Origin: Bacteroidetes bacterium 41-46
Lineage (GTDB): Bacteria; Bacteroidota; Bacteroidia; Bacteroidales; UBA932
Length of the DNA: 64,000 nucleotides
NCBI GenBank assembly: GCA_001897515.1
Contig: MKTA01000008.1
Span: 1-64,000 of the forward strand
Direction of reading: 5' to 3'
The position numbers and the translations under genes are program-made. Shown piece by piece: positions 25,623 through 35,153 of this stretch. The notes under the pieces were generated by a model. That model worked only from the letters and a program-made list of their open reading frames with translations, ran no database searches and was not told the DNA's origin. Position 1 is the stretch's first letter; the number at the start of each line of letters is the position of its first letter.

Positions 25623-28336
25623 AAAGATACCTGTTGGCAAAAGGATTCAGACGGACAGGGCTGACCATTCTGGTACTTTTTGTTGCCTCTCTGGCAGCAC
25701 TTCCTGCCCTCTTCCCGGGAAAGATAGAGGAGCGGGTAAAATCTCTGGCTTCAAAGATGTTGGGAATGGAGGTAAGCTACACCTCTTCCAGACTCTCCTT
25801 TTTCAAACACTTCCCAAATCTTACAGTCTCCTTTGAGCAATTCAGTATAGTAAACTCCGACTCATTATCCAGAGACACTCTGTTTTTTGCTGCTGAGGCA
25901 TCGGCTGGAATAAATCTTATTTCACTAATAAAAGATGAGGTAGAGATTTCCGGTATCTACATTGTAGGGGGGCTCCTGGTAATAGATAAAATATCTAATC
26001 TTGAGGGAGAATCCTCAAAGATAGAAAATCAGCCTGATACCTCGCAGGGTGATGTAAAGGTAGCAATTTCTAAAATCAGGGTTTCTAATACAGATATTGT
26101 TTACAAAGATATTGCCTCTGATAGTGAGTTCTCTCTGAGGGGGGTTGATTATAAGGGTAGTGGTTCCCTTAGTGGAGAGAGTTTTAACCTGAAGTCACGC
26201 CTTATTAAGGGCCGTTTGTCTGCAAGAGTTGGTGTTGATGTGTATTTAAGAGAGAGATCTGTAAAGGCAAAACTCTCAACTGAGATTGGTATTGGAGAGC
26301 AGTTCTCTCTGAGAGTTAACAGGGGGATGGTTGACGTTGATGATGTGCCTCTCTTTTTGAATGGAGATTTTTCAACAATGGCAGAAGGATTTATTGCAGA
26401 TATGTCACTGGAGACGGGAGAGGTTAAGTTAAGACAACTATTCGCTCTGCTTCCTGATTCTATGCTTGAGTGGAGAGATGGCTTAAAGATAGAAGGGAGG
26501 GGTAGTGTTGGAGGTTTTATAAAGGGTGAATGGAACGACTCCCTTGGGCTCAGACCTGATCTGAGAGCAGAGTTGTCGGTCTTAAGAGGTTACCTGAAGC
26601 ACAAAGAGGCATCTACTCCTTTGGAAGATATAGAAATCAAGGCGTCAATATCCACTATAAATGGTAATTCATCAGGGGCAGAGATAAATCTTGACACCCT
26701 TAACTTCAAAATAGATGGAAGGATCAATTCAGGTAAAATCAAACTAAAAATGGGAGAGATTCCGTTAATTACCGGTGGGTTTAAAGGGGGGGTGGATCTT
26801 AACCTCTTAACCAAGGCTATTGGTTCTGACTTCTACAGATTCGGAGGAGATTTAGTTTACGATGCCAGCTTTAGTGGCTTATATGACCATAAGAACAAGA
26901 GGCTTCCCACTGCTTTGGTAATGCTAAGATGGAGCGGAGGATCTGTTTCAGCCGGTGAGTATCCGTTAAAAGTGGAGAACCTTAATGCTGACATAGTTGC
27001 ATCGGTACCTGATGGATCATACTCAACCGCATCTTTTGTCATTGATCCGTTTAATTTTATTTTTGATGATAAGCCCTTTAATCTAAAAGCCTCTCTGAGT
27101 AATTTCAACGATCTTGTTTATGATGTTAAATCTAATGGAGATCTGGATATTGAGAGCTTACTTGATATGCTTTCAATTAAGAGTTTTCCTGTAACAGGTA
27201 AGATCTCCGCAGATCTTTCGCTTCTTGGTGCTCAGGCAGATGTCAGAGATGGGAAGGTTGAAAAACTTGACAATAAGGGAACACTATTGCTGAGAAACTT
27301 CAGATATACAAGCAGTTCATTTAAAAATCAACTCATTGTTCCATCTGCAGATGTAAGATTTGACGGAGAGAAGGCCTGGCTTGAGGGAGCCTCGTTTAAA
27401 ACAGGGAATACAACCATAAAGATAGATGGATATGCCTCAAACTATATGGGTTACTATTTTGAAGGTGGAGAACTTAACGGCAAGGTTGATTTTAAATCAG
27501 ATAAGATTATTGTCAGCGACCTGTTGCCAAATATTGAACCTTTAAAAGATGATACAGTTAAAGCTTATAATTATGGTACTGTTCAATTGCCTGACAGGAT
27601 AAATCTCATTGTGAACATAGATGCTAAGGAGGTTGATTACGACAGCATACCTGTTAAAAATGTTGCTGGCAGGATATATCTTACTAAAAACGGCCTTTCG
27701 CTCAAAGGAGGTAAGATGGAAATTGCCGGAGCAAGGTTTTTGACAGATATAGATTACTCGGCCCCCTCATTGGAGAGAGCTTTATTTTCGGTTAATGCAA
27801 AAGCAGATTCATTTAGTATAAAAAGGGTTTACAGAGAAATTCCTCTCTTTAGGGAACTTTTTTCATCGGCCTCTGCGATGGAGGGGTTAATTTCGCTTAA
27901 TTACTCTCTTAGCGGAGCACTGGACGGAGAGATGTCTCCGGTTCTGACTACACTAAAAGGGAAAGGGGAGATAGTATTGGATGATGTAAAGGTTCAGGGA
28001 TTGAAGGTTCTAAGTGCAATCAGTCGGGAGATGGGAAGGGATAGCATTGACAATCCGCAACTTAGATCTGTTGTGATAAAAAGTTCCATATCAGACAATA
28101 TCATAAAAATTGAAAGAACACGCCTCAGAGTATTTGGATTTAGACCAAGATTTGAGGGAGAGGCATCTCTGGACGGAAGGCTGAACATAAGATTCAGACT
28201 TGGATTGCCCCCTTTTGGAATAATCGGTATTCCGGCGACTATAACTGGAACAATGGACAAACCTAAGGTTAATCTGAGAAGATCAAGGGAGGGAGACTCC
28301 ATCCTGACCGACACAGAGGAGCCGGACAATAATTGA
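25619..28336 (+). CDS. AsmA family envelope protein
   Basis: 905 residues. A single N-terminal membrane segment (about 13-33) is followed by a long repetitive beta-strand region of the AsmA/TamB-like kind, with a C-terminal AsmA block (KGKGEIVLDDVKVQGLKVLSAI, then ..PPFGIIGIPATITGTMDKPKV). AsmA-like proteins form periplasm-spanning hydrophobic grooves linked to lipid transfer between membranes. The start overlaps the preceding gene by 4 bp, and a BamA-like barrel is encoded two genes downstream, reminiscent of TamA/TamB pairing although the order and partner differ. Confidence 0.85.
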   Translation: MKRYLLAKGFRRTGLTILVLFVASLAALPALFPGKIEERVKSLASKMLGMEVSYTSSRLSFFKHFPNLTVSFEQFSIVNSDSLSRDTLFFAAEASAGINLISLIKDEVEISGIYIVGGLLVIDKISNLEGESSKIENQPDTSQGDVKVAISKIRVSNTDIVYKDIASDSEFSLRGVDYKGSGSLSGESFNLKSRLIKGRLSARVGVDVYLRERSVKAKLSTEIGIGEQFSLRVNRGMVDVDDVPLFLNGDFSTMAEGFIADMSLETGEVKLRQLFALLPDSMLEWRDGLKIEGRGSVGGFIKGEWNDSLGLRPDLRAELSVLRGYLKHKEASTPLEDIEIKASISTINGNSSGAEINLDTLNFKIDGRINSGKIKLKMGEIPLITGGFKGGVDLNLLTKAIGSDFYRFGGDLVYDASFSGLYDHKNKRLPTALVMLRWSGGSVSAGEYPLKVENLNADIVASVPDGSYSTASFVIDPFNFIFDDKPFNLKASLSNFNDLVYDVKSNGDLDIESLLDMLSIKSFPVTGKISADLSLLGAQADVRDGKVEKLDNKGTLLLRNFRYTSSSFKNQLIVPSADVRFDGEKAWLEGASFKTGNTTIKIDGYASNYMGYYFEGGELNGKVDFKSDKIIVSDLLPNIEPLKDDTVKAYNYGTVQLPDRINLIVNIDAKEVDYDSIPVKNVAGRIYLTKNGLSLKGGKMEIAGARFLTDIDYSAPSLERALFSVNAKADSFSIKRVYREIPLFRELFSSASAMEGLISLNYSLSGALDGEMSPVLTTLKGKGEIVLDDVKVQGLKVLSAISREMGRDSIDNPQLRSVVIKSSISDNIIKIERTRLRVFGFRPRFEGEASLDGRLNIRFRLGLPPFGIIGIPATITGTMDKPKVNLRRSREGDSILTDTEEPDNN

Positions 28337-28344
28337 TAGAAAGA

Positions 28345-29505
28345 ATGAATACAGCACTTCTTATACTTGTTTATATTCTGACTCCGGCTGCAATCTTGTG
28401 GCTCACTTCAAAGGTCACTCTGTTAAGAAAAATTGGTCCGGTACTCCTTCTCTACCTTGTTGGGATAATTATTGGAAATACCGGTGCAGTCCCTGAAGGA
28501 GCTAATTCAATCCAGGATTTGTTAGTGACCATTATTATCCCTCTCGCAATTCCTCTTATGCTATTCTCCTGCGATTTTAAGAGATGGGATATAAAAAATG
28601 CAATACTTACCCTTATCACAGGAACATTTGCCGTTATAACTTCTGTATTGGCAGGGTATTTCATATTCAAACCATTGATTAGCCTGGATCCCGATATGGG
28701 ATCTCAAATGGATAAAATTGCCGGAATGCTGGTAGGCGTGTACACAGGGGGGACCCCAAACCTTGCAGCAATAAAGATTATGCTTGGAGTGCCTAACGAG
28801 ACGTACATTCTTATCCACTCATACGATATGGCTGTAAGCCTTATTTATCTAACATTTGTACTGTCATTTGGAATACCCCTGTTCAGGAAAATTCTCCGAT
28901 ACCCGGCAGGGAGAATCTCTTCAGAGTATCACCTGCCTGTAGAGGGTTATGATGAGACACCATACAGAGAATTCTTTAAAAAGAGGAGTATATTACAGCT
29001 GTTGGCTGCCATTGGACTCTCAGTCCTCATTTTCGGCATTGCCGGAGGTATGTCACTAATTCTGCCTGATAGTATCCAAATGGTTGTAGTAATTCTCTCA
29101 ATTACAACCTTGGGAATAGTCGCTTCATTTTTCAGAAGGGTCAGGGAGATTAAAACGAGCTATAATGCAGGGATGTATTTGGTTTACATATTTAGTATTG
29201 TAGTTGCCTCTATGGCAGATTTGTCAAAACTAAATCTCTCAGGAGGGATCTATCTTTTACTTTATATAACATTTGCAATTTTCTTCTCTCTTGCTGTTCA
29301 GCTAATGCTGTCAAAATTATTTAAACTGGATGCGGATACAGTACTTATCTCATCGGTTTCACTAATAAACTCTCCCCCCTTTGTCCCACTCGTTGCTGCT
29401 GCAATGAAGAACAGGGATGTAATAATTACAGGTCTGACAGTAGGGCTTGTTGGATATGCGATTGGAAATTATCTTGGTTATTTAATCAGTCTCATTTTAG
29501 TATGA
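28345..29505 (+). CDS. DUF819 family membrane protein
   Basis: 386 residues from the ATG at 28345. An in-frame TTG at 28333 overlaps the AsmA stop and is less likely. About ten to twelve membrane segments are seen. The DUF819 (YjcL) pattern includes LLYLVGIIIGNTG, PLAIPLMLFSCDF and GVYTGGTPNLAAIK; the last resembles the reentrant loops of secondary transporters. Function is unknown; an anion or amino-acid transporter fold has been suggested for the family. The gene overlaps the BamA-like gene by 4 bp. Confidence 0.85.
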   Translation: MNTALLILVYILTPAAILWLTSKVTLLRKIGPVLLLYLVGIIIGNTGAVPEGANSIQDLLVTIIIPLAIPLMLFSCDFKRWDIKNAILTLITGTFAVITSVLAGYFIFKPLISLDPDMGSQMDKIAGMLVGVYTGGTPNLAAIKIMLGVPNETYILIHSYDMAVSLIYLTFVLSFGIPLFRKILRYPAGRISSEYHLPVEGYDETPYREFFKKRSILQLLAAIGLSVLIFGIAGGMSLILPDSIQMVVVILSITTLGIVASFFRRVREIKTSYNAGMYLVYIFSIVVASMADLSKLNLSGGIYLLLYITFAIFFSLAVQLMLSKLFKLDADTVLISSVSLINSPPFVPLVAAAMKNRDVIITGLTVGLVGYAIGNYLGYLISLILV

Positions 29506-30746
29506 AAAAATTTTTAACTGCAGCAATACTATTGCTGACTCTATCACCTTTTTGCAAGCTGCACTCACAGGTCAAAAAGGGGTGGAGTATCGGACCACTT
29601 CCTGCTATAGGATACAACAGTGATTTGGGTTTCCAGTACGGAGCCCTGGCAGATATTTTTTGGTTTGGAGATGGTAGCACATTTCCTGAGTACATCCATA
29701 AATTCAATGTTGAGGTTTCTCAATATACCAAAGGAACAGGTGTTTATCACCTTTTCTATGACTCTGAGCATCTTCTTAAGGGTATAAGAACTACGGTGGA
29801 TGTTAGTTATATTACTGATAAGATGATGGATTTCACAGGATTTAACGGATATGCAGCACTATATGATCCAATTTTTGCTCAGGAGAATCCCTCTTTCTAT
29901 AAAATTGACAGAAGACTCTTCAGAGCAACGATAGATTTGCAGGGATCACTTGGCGGAAACTGGAGATGGGCAGCCGGTGCCGGCATATACTCATACAGAG
30001 TTGGCGAGGTGAGGCTTGATAAATACGAAGGGGATGACAATCTCTATTCCAGATATATTGATGAGGGTATTATCTCTGTGGATGAGTCCGCCGGTGGGGG
30101 TAGAGTTGAGATAAAGGCAGGAGTAGTGCATGACACTAGGGATAATGAGTCAGACCCGGTAAAAGGCTTTTGGACTGAGTCCATTCTTTTTGGCTCTCCG
30201 GGTCAGAAAAGCTATCTTAAACTCTCACTCGTCCACAGAGGGTATTTACCAATCTACAAAAAGAGGCTGACTTTTGCATACAGAGTTGCTATGCAGGCTA
30301 ATATTGCAGGCGAGGCACCATTCTATATGCAACAGAATCTCTCAACTCTCTACTTCAGACAGATAACTTCTGAGGGGCTGGGTGGAATTAATACTTTAAG
30401 GGGTGTAATGAGGAACAGAGTGGTAGGCAAGGGTGTTGCATGGGCAAACCTGGAGCTGCGATACAGATTCTTAGACTTCAAACTTTTCAGGCAGGACTGG
30501 TATCTGGCTCTCAACCCATTCCTTGATGCAGGAAGGGTAATTCAATCATACAGGCTGGATGAGATGAAGGCCTCTGCAGATCCGTTAATTTGGTCTGCGG
30601 CGGAGGAGCGGCTTCACCTCTCTGCCGGTGCAGGAATAAAGGCGGTTATGAACAGAAATTTTATTGTCTCGTTTGAGTGGGGGAAACCATTTAACAGAAA
30701 AGACGGCAAGAACGGTATGAATGTGGGGCTTAACTATATTTTTTAA
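29502..30746 (+). CDS. BamA/TamA-like outer-membrane barrel protein without POTRA domains
   Basis: 414 residues with a signal peptide (..CKLHSQ). It is an Omp85-type (bacterial surface antigen) barrel. The conserved GGINTLRGVMRNRVVG segment resembles the L6 RGF/Y region, VHDTRDNESDPVKGFW is the typical D-R-N/D-P-G strand, and the protein ends ..GLNYIF. At this length there is no room for POTRA repeats. Its role could be lipid or protein export to the surface. The start overlaps the DUF819 gene stop by ATGA. Confidence 0.83.
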   Translation: MKKFLTAAILLLTLSPFCKLHSQVKKGWSIGPLPAIGYNSDLGFQYGALADIFWFGDGSTFPEYIHKFNVEVSQYTKGTGVYHLFYDSEHLLKGIRTTVDVSYITDKMMDFTGFNGYAALYDPIFAQENPSFYKIDRRLFRATIDLQGSLGGNWRWAAGAGIYSYRVGEVRLDKYEGDDNLYSRYIDEGIISVDESAGGGRVEIKAGVVHDTRDNESDPVKGFWTESILFGSPGQKSYLKLSLVHRGYLPIYKKRLTFAYRVAMQANIAGEAPFYMQQNLSTLYFRQITSEGLGGINTLRGVMRNRVVGKGVAWANLELRYRFLDFKLFRQDWYLALNPFLDAGRVIQSYRLDEMKASADPLIWSAAEERLHLSAGAGIKAVMNRNFIVSFEWGKPFNRKDGKNGMNVGLNYIF

Positions 30747-30772
30747 AAGAAAAATCAAATACACTGCAACAA

Positions 30773-31306
30773 ATGTTTACATCTGGTCGTCATATTCACG
30801 GTATGACTTCACAGGAGTTTAACAGAACGATAAGCGCATTAAGGCCCAAACTTGTAAATTTTGCGGCACTTTTTGTGAACAGAGGTGCGGCAACTGCAGA
30901 GGATATGGTGCAGGATGCCATCCTTAAGTTATGGAAAGCTCAGGAGTCTCAGGAGATAAAAAATCCTGAAGCTCTTTCTCTGCACATAGTAAAGAATGTA
31001 TGTCTGGATTATTTGAAGTTAAAGAAAAATAATACGGAAGCACTTCAACCCCTCTTTTCTATGCCCGAGTCAGGGAATCCACATACTGTACTTGAGAATA
31101 GAGATGGGATGGCTTTTATTAAAAGGTGTATGGAGAGTCTTCCAGGAGACCAGATGGTAGCAGTAAGACTGAGAGATGTTATGGGGTATGAAATGGATGA
31201 GATAGCTGCAATTTTAGGGACAACGGAGGTTAATGTAAGAACTATGTTGTCAAGAGCAAGACAGAAACTAAGAGAAAAAATTCTTACCAATGAAAAGAGT
31301 AAGTGA
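30773..31306 (+). CDS. ECF RNA polymerase sigma factor
   Basis: 177 residues. Sigma region 2 is near 25-75 (FAALFVNRGAATAEDMVQDAILKLWK) and region 4 near 115-170 (LPGDQMVAVRLRDVMGYEMDEIAAILG..VNVRTMLSRARQKLRE). An in-frame ATG at 30803 (MTSQEFN..) may be the true start; both fit. The downstream gene overlaps by 17 bp and encodes a one-TM protein, a normal sigma/anti-sigma layout. The target promoters cannot be read from here. Confidence 0.9.
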   Translation: MFTSGRHIHGMTSQEFNRTISALRPKLVNFAALFVNRGAATAEDMVQDAILKLWKAQESQEIKNPEALSLHIVKNVCLDYLKLKKNNTEALQPLFSMPESGNPHTVLENRDGMAFIKRCMESLPGDQMVAVRLRDVMGYEMDEIAAILGTTEVNVRTMLSRARQKLREKILTNEKSK

Positions 31307-31805
31307 AACAGAGGTGATCCTCTTAATTGAAAAGTATTTCAACGCAGAGACTTCGCTCTCTGAAGAGGAGCAAATTAGAGATTACTACAGGAGAACTCCT
31401 GATGTAGTGATGAGCAATGAGCTAAAAGCGTACAGAGATATGTTTGCGCTCTTTGATGAGGAGAGAGAGTCTCTTAATAATGACTCTATAGTAATAGACA
31501 AAAAGAGCAATCCCCTGATAAGACCCTATCTGATGAGATGGATTAGTGTTGCGGCTGCTGCTGTTGTCCTTATTGCTCTGTTTCTTTCGGGCCCCGGACA
31601 GAGCGATTCACTGAAATTCTATATTGACGGAGAGAGAATAAAAGATAAGGAGTTGGCATTGAATATGGCAGAGACAAATTTAGAAAAGGTCAACCATATG
31701 ATGAAGGGACTGGAGAGAGGGGAGAGACGCCTTAATGCATTGGTTAAGGCAGACCAGTCAATATCGGCATTGGAGAGGCTGAACAGTAAATTGTCACAAA
31801 ACTAG
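31290..31805 (+). CDS. Putative anti-sigma factor, single membrane segment
   Basis: 171 residues. The cytosolic N-terminal part (about 1-85) begins RVSETEVILLIEKYFNAETSLSEEEQIRDYY, which resembles the short helical anti-sigma domains found next to ECF sigma genes in Bacteroidota. One membrane helix (about 90-107, ISVAAAAVVLIALFLSG) and a small periplasmic helical tail follow. Because the gene overlaps the sigma gene by 17 bp, it most likely holds that sigma factor inactive. The family was not identified by name, so this rests on topology and position. Confidence 0.68.
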   Translation: MKRVSETEVILLIEKYFNAETSLSEEEQIRDYYRRTPDVVMSNELKAYRDMFALFDEERESLNNDSIVIDKKSNPLIRPYLMRWISVAAAAVVLIALFLSGPGQSDSLKFYIDGERIKDKELALNMAETNLEKVNHMMKGLERGERRLNALVKADQSISALERLNSKLSQN

Positions 31806-31857
31806 AGTTAAGTTCGTCTTATAGTTGAACAATTCAAACAATAAAAAAATCAAACAA

Positions 31858-32331
31858 ATGAAAAGAATACTCATAATACTATTTGCATTGGCGGCTTTTC
31901 CAATTGCTATGACAGCTCAGAACAAAGAGATAAACGACATACTGGACAAATACGAGAAGAGGAAATCTGTTGAGTCAGTAACAATCTCGTCAGACCTGCT
32001 GGCAATGGCAGGTAAAGGAAATGACTGGGGTGGAAAGATCTCTAAAATAAGAATTGTTTCCGTTGACTCAAATGTGATAGAGAACAATGTTCCAATAAGG
32101 GTTGAACTTAAAAGAGATATGGACGAACTTGTTCTGAAGTTCAAATTTATAAGCGCACTAAAGGTAAAAGACGGGAATGAAGAGGTTGAGATGTATATTA
32201 ATCAGAACAAAAGTGGTGCACTTCTGTTCCTGAACAGTTCAAAAGAGGAGTTTGCCGTCATTGCAATGTTTGGCAATATTGACGACAAACTCATTCAGAC
32301 AGCATTAAAGGGTGGAATCTCTATAAAGTAG
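31858..32331 (+). CDS. DUF4252 secreted protein
   Basis: 157 residues from the ATG at 31858; the in-frame TTG at 31825 is rejected because the ATG begins a clean signal peptide (MKRILIILFALAAFPIAMTAQ). The mature part (INDILDKYEKRKSVESVTISSDLL.., ending KLIQTALKGGIS) matches the DUF4252 family of small secreted Bacteroidota proteins, often encoded beside ECF sigma genes. Function is unknown. It is 52 bp after the anti-sigma-like gene and overlaps the convergent lipoprotein gene by 11 bp. Confidence 0.8.
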   Translation: MKRILIILFALAAFPIAMTAQNKEINDILDKYEKRKSVESVTISSDLLAMAGKGNDWGGKISKIRIVSVDSNVIENNVPIRVELKRDMDELVLKFKFISALKVKDGNEEVEMYINQNKSGALLFLNSSKEEFAVIAMFGNIDDKLIQTALKGGISIK

Positions 32332-33151
32332 AGCTCTCCCAGTTTTCTGTAGTACCGTTATAGGTAAGCTTATATAAGATTCTTGTTGACGATCCGGAGA
32401 GGATTTCAACAAGAATTTTGTCATCTACAGCACTGTTCTTCTTATCATTTACAGTGATTGAACACTTGCCCTGATAGGCTCTGTAGAAATAGTTGTTAAA
32501 TAGAGACTGAACAGACTGAGGATGGAAGGTCATCTCTGCAGATACTTCATAGGATATAATCAAGCTCTCGTTAATAAATGAGTACTCAAAAGGGATATAG
32601 CTTCCTCCCCCGCTAACGGTATAAATATAGCCGGCTGCATTGGCAGGGTTTTCAACCCTTCTTCCCGAGAGTCCCATTTCAAACTCAAATTCGTCATTAG
32701 CAGCTTCTCCGTCATATGTGGCAATTTGCCACTCCAGATCACCTGTGCACTCAATTGTAATATGCATACGACGTGTAGGAGGGTATGTATATAGCGGATC
32801 AGCAAACATAACCTTCCAAACGGAGCCTACTGTGTGGATAGATTTATTATCAGGGTAAATAAATACAGGTGTGCCGGTCAAATTCCACACCCCCTGAGTC
32901 ACCCTTATTTTTGAACCGGGAAAGTATCTGTCTTCAATCTGATTTTTCTGACTTTCGGGAGCGGTCATCCAAAGGTCCAGCTTAAGTGCTAAATCAGCCG
33001 CGTAAAGATTGCCGGATATAACATTTGAAGTTGCATCCCATATCAGTTTTGCTGCCTGAGTCCTCTTCTCGGGTTTGTAGCCCTCTTCAAGAATACAAGA
33101 GTATGCCGAAAAAGTCAGCAGCACCATAGATAAAATTACTTTTGCCCTCAT
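32321..33151 (-). CDS. Lipoprotein of unknown function
   Basis: 276 residues from the ATG at 33151, preceded by GGAGGT at good spacing on the minus strand; a GTG at 33160 is the alternative. The lipoprotein signal ends FSAYSC. The mature part has strand-rich sequence with a middle section RRMHITIECTGDLEWQIATYDGEAANDEFEFEMGL-type strands, and no family that I recognise. ATG overlaps the TGA of the preceding outer-membrane protein gene (33148-33151), so the two are translationally coupled and probably work together at the cell surface. Confidence 0.65.
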   Translation of the reverse strand: MRAKVILSMVLLTFSAYSCILEEGYKPEKRTQAAKLIWDATSNVISGNLYAADLALKLDLWMTAPESQKNQIEDRYFPGSKIRVTQGVWNLTGTPVFIYPDNKSIHTVGSVWKVMFADPLYTYPPTRRMHITIECTGDLEWQIATYDGEAANDEFEFEMGLSGRRVENPANAAGYIYTVSGGGSYIPFEYSFINESLIISYEVSAEMTFHPQSVQSLFNNYFYRAYQGKCSITVNDKKNSAVDDKILVEILSGSSTRILYKLTYNGTTENWESSTL

Positions 33152-33828
33152 CTCTGCCACCTCCTTTTGTCTGGCACAACCCTGTAACCCACTCCCATAG
33201 TAAACACACCAAGCGTACCGATAGTTTGTACCTCAGAAAACCAGAAGAGTCTCTTTCCAACGGATATCCCAAAGCCCGTAAGTTGGATAGATGGTCCCCA
33301 CTCAAGATAGGGCTCACCATTTCCGCCTCCCCTTTCATAGGGTTGCTTAATCATTAAGCCAACTCCGAGACCCACAGATGAGTACATCCTGACCCACTCT
33401 CTGTTAAACCAGGCAAAGCGTAGAGTTGGGGTGAAGAACAGACTTCTTGAGCACTCCCTGTCAACAATCTCGTTTGTAGCAGTTGAGTAAATGTTGCGGA
33501 AGTTACCGACATAAGTGAGCGTCGCACCCATCTCAAGCCATTTTGCCACCTTAATGCTGTGAGCCATACTCAAAGCTCCGGTGCTGTACAGATTGCCCCT
33601 GTATGTCTGCAAACTGTAGTATTGATCTGTTAAAGAGGGAGGTGCTATGTCCCAAGACCAATTGAATAAATCAAAATCGTAGGTTAGTGGAAGAAGTCCA
33701 TGGCTGAATCTGATTTCAGCTTCGGGCATATGCTTCTGGTTGTAATACCCCCTGTAGCTCATTTGCCCGTTTGCCACCCCTGCAAAAATTGTTGCAGAGA
33801 CGACCAGCATTAGTATTTTCCTGAACAT
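33148..33828 (-). CDS. Putative outer-membrane protein, family unknown
   Basis: 226 residues from the ATG at 33828, which begins a signal peptide (MFRKILMLVVSATIFAGVANGQ). The longer in-frame reading from 33876 would add a non-signal leader. The body alternates polar and hydrophobic residues with many aromatic ones (RFAWFNREWVRMYSSVGLGVGL, FSEVQTIGTLGVFTMGVGYR), as in small beta-barrels. No closing phenylalanine is seen: it ends in KRRWQR. It lies 37 bp after rimM on the same strand and overlaps the next lipoprotein gene by 4 bp. Confidence 0.65.
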   Translation of the reverse strand: MFRKILMLVVSATIFAGVANGQMSYRGYYNQKHMPEAEIRFSHGLLPLTYDFDLFNWSWDIAPPSLTDQYYSLQTYRGNLYSTGALSMAHSIKVAKWLEMGATLTYVGNFRNIYSTATNEIVDRECSRSLFFTPTLRFAWFNREWVRMYSSVGLGVGLMIKQPYERGGGNGEPYLEWGPSIQLTGFGISVGKRLFWFSEVQTIGTLGVFTMGVGYRVVPDKRRWQR

Positions 33829-33865
33829 CTTTAATTTGTTTATCACTACGAAGGTAGTGTTTTTT

Positions 33866-34408
33866 TCAGAGATCAAGAAGCCCTGATGGCAAGTTCATTA
33901 CAATTTTGTTATTTTCAAACTCCACAGAGACAATAAAATCTTCATGAAGCGGGATTAGAACCTCCTTATGAGAAAACTCAACAATTATCCCTATGCATGG
34001 ATTTCCCGGATAGTCGTGGAAAGATGAAATTGTACCCATTCTGGATTCATGAGAATCATAAACATTAATTCCCACCAGCATTTCAGGAGTTAGCTCCTCC
34101 TCTTCCCTTGTTTTTGAACTTTTTTTACTTTTGACCGGTTCTGCATAGACAAATTCCCCTTCAATTTCTGATGAGAGTGCGGGGGAGTCTATGGCATCAA
34201 GTTTTACAAAGTATTTCTCGGAGCCTTTCTGCTCCATTTCTGAAATAAAAAAGGGGACCGGAAGACCATCATAATAGATGAAAACCGGTCCCTTTTTATT
34301 GATTTTGCTCAACATTCCGGAGGCAACTCTTAGAATTACTCCTCCGTCCGTGCCGAACGATTTGATAACCTTTGCTACAGGCAGCAATCTATTTGCTGAC
34401 TCTTGCAT
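33866..34408 (-). CDS. rimM: Ribosome maturation factor RimM
   Basis: 180 residues. The N-terminal beta-barrel starts ANRLLPVAKVIKSFGTDGGVILRV, and the C-terminal PRC-type barrel includes LVGINVYDSHESRMGTIS and VLIPLHEDFIVSVEFENNKIVM. RimM helps assemble the 30S head and binds S19. It is 4 bp after rpsP, the normal rpsP-rimM arrangement. The linker is long and charged (KSKKSSKTREEEE). Confidence 0.93.
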   Translation of the reverse strand: MQESANRLLPVAKVIKSFGTDGGVILRVASGMLSKINKKGPVFIYYDGLPVPFFISEMEQKGSEKYFVKLDAIDSPALSSEIEGEFVYAEPVKSKKSSKTREEEELTPEMLVGINVYDSHESRMGTISSFHDYPGNPCIGIIVEFSHKEVLIPLHEDFIVSVEFENNKIVMNLPSGLLDL

Positions 34409-34412
34409 AGTG

Positions 34413-34973
34413 TTATGCTTCTGTTGTCTCTTCTGCAGCAGGTGCCTCAGGTGCGCTCTCTTCTGCTACCTCAGCCTGTGCCTCAGCGGCAGCAGCTTCT
34501 GCGGCTTTACGCTCCTCCTCCTTTCTCTTAGCCAGCTCAGCAGCTCTTGCTTCGTTAACCTTAGCCTCTTCAGCAACAGCAGCCTTCTTGGCATCGCGAG
34601 AACTTTGAGCAATCTGAGAAACCTTTGAGGATAGTTTGTTATCCTTTTCGGCAACCCATGCACTCCACTTCTGATCTGCAACCTCTTGAGTAATGGCTCC
34701 CTTCTTAACTCCCTCCTGAAGGTGCTTCCTGAGAAGGACTCCCTTGTAAGAGAGAATTCTGCGACAAGTATCGGTAGGCTGAGCTCCGTTATTGAGCCAT
34801 TTAAGAGCTCCTTCTGAGTCCAGTTCAATTACTGCAGGATTTGAGTTAGGATTGTAGGTACCAAGTTTTGCGATATAACGACCATCGCGAGGTGCACGAC
34901 TATCGGCTACTACGATATGAAAGAATGCGAAATTCTTTTTACCGTGGCGAGCCAGGCGAATTTTTACAGCCAT
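34413..34973 (-). CDS. rpsP: 30S ribosomal protein S16 with long C-terminal extension
   Basis: 186 residues. The first ~80 are canonical S16 ([20 protein letters not shown].., [19 protein letters not shown]). The rest is a lysine-rich helical segment followed by an alanine/glutamate-rich tail ending EETTEA. Most S16 proteins are 80-100 residues, but long Ala/Glu tails are common in Bacteroidota. First gene of the rpsP-rimM unit, behind a strong promoter at 35034-35064. Confidence 0.95.
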   Translation of the reverse strand: MAVKIRLARHGKKNFAFFHIVVADSRAPRDGRYIAKLGTYNPNSNPAVIELDSEGALKWLNNGAQPTDTCRRILSYKGVLLRKHLQEGVKKGAITQEVADQKWSAWVAEKDNKLSSKVSQIAQSSRDAKKAAVAEEAKVNEARAAELAKRKEEERKAAEAAAAEAQAEVAEESAPEAPAAEETTEA

Positions 34974-35033
34974 AATGCTTTGTTTATTAAGTTTTTAAAT
35001 ATTAACTTCCTTATCTTCCCGAGAAAAGGTCCG

Positions 35034-35064
35034 CAAATATACAACCTTTTTACTTATCTGCAAA
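35034..35064 (-). promoter_or_regulatory. Promoter of rpsP-rimM
   Basis: Minus-strand TTTG (35064-35061), 19-nt spacer, then TATATTTG (35041-35034), a full match to the Bacteroidota consensus. It gives a leader of about 55 nt before the rpsP ATG. Confidence 0.8.
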
Positions 35065-35071
35065 CTTTGAA

Positions 35072-35110
35072 TAAAAAGTAAATGTCGTTCCGGAAACCCG
35101 AAACGACATC
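35072..35110 (-). terminator. Probable terminator of the AOR-dipeptidase-PHP gene run
   Basis: An inverted repeat ATGTCGTT/AACGACAT (35082-35089 with 35102-35109) extends inward by three pairs after one mismatch. It is followed on the minus strand by the T-rich run TTTACTTTTTATT. It lies 44 nt after the PHP gene stop and just upstream of the rpsP promoter. Confidence 0.65.
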
Positions 35111-35153
35111 ACCCCTTTCTTAACCTAAAACTTAAACTATGAAAAAACTTCAA

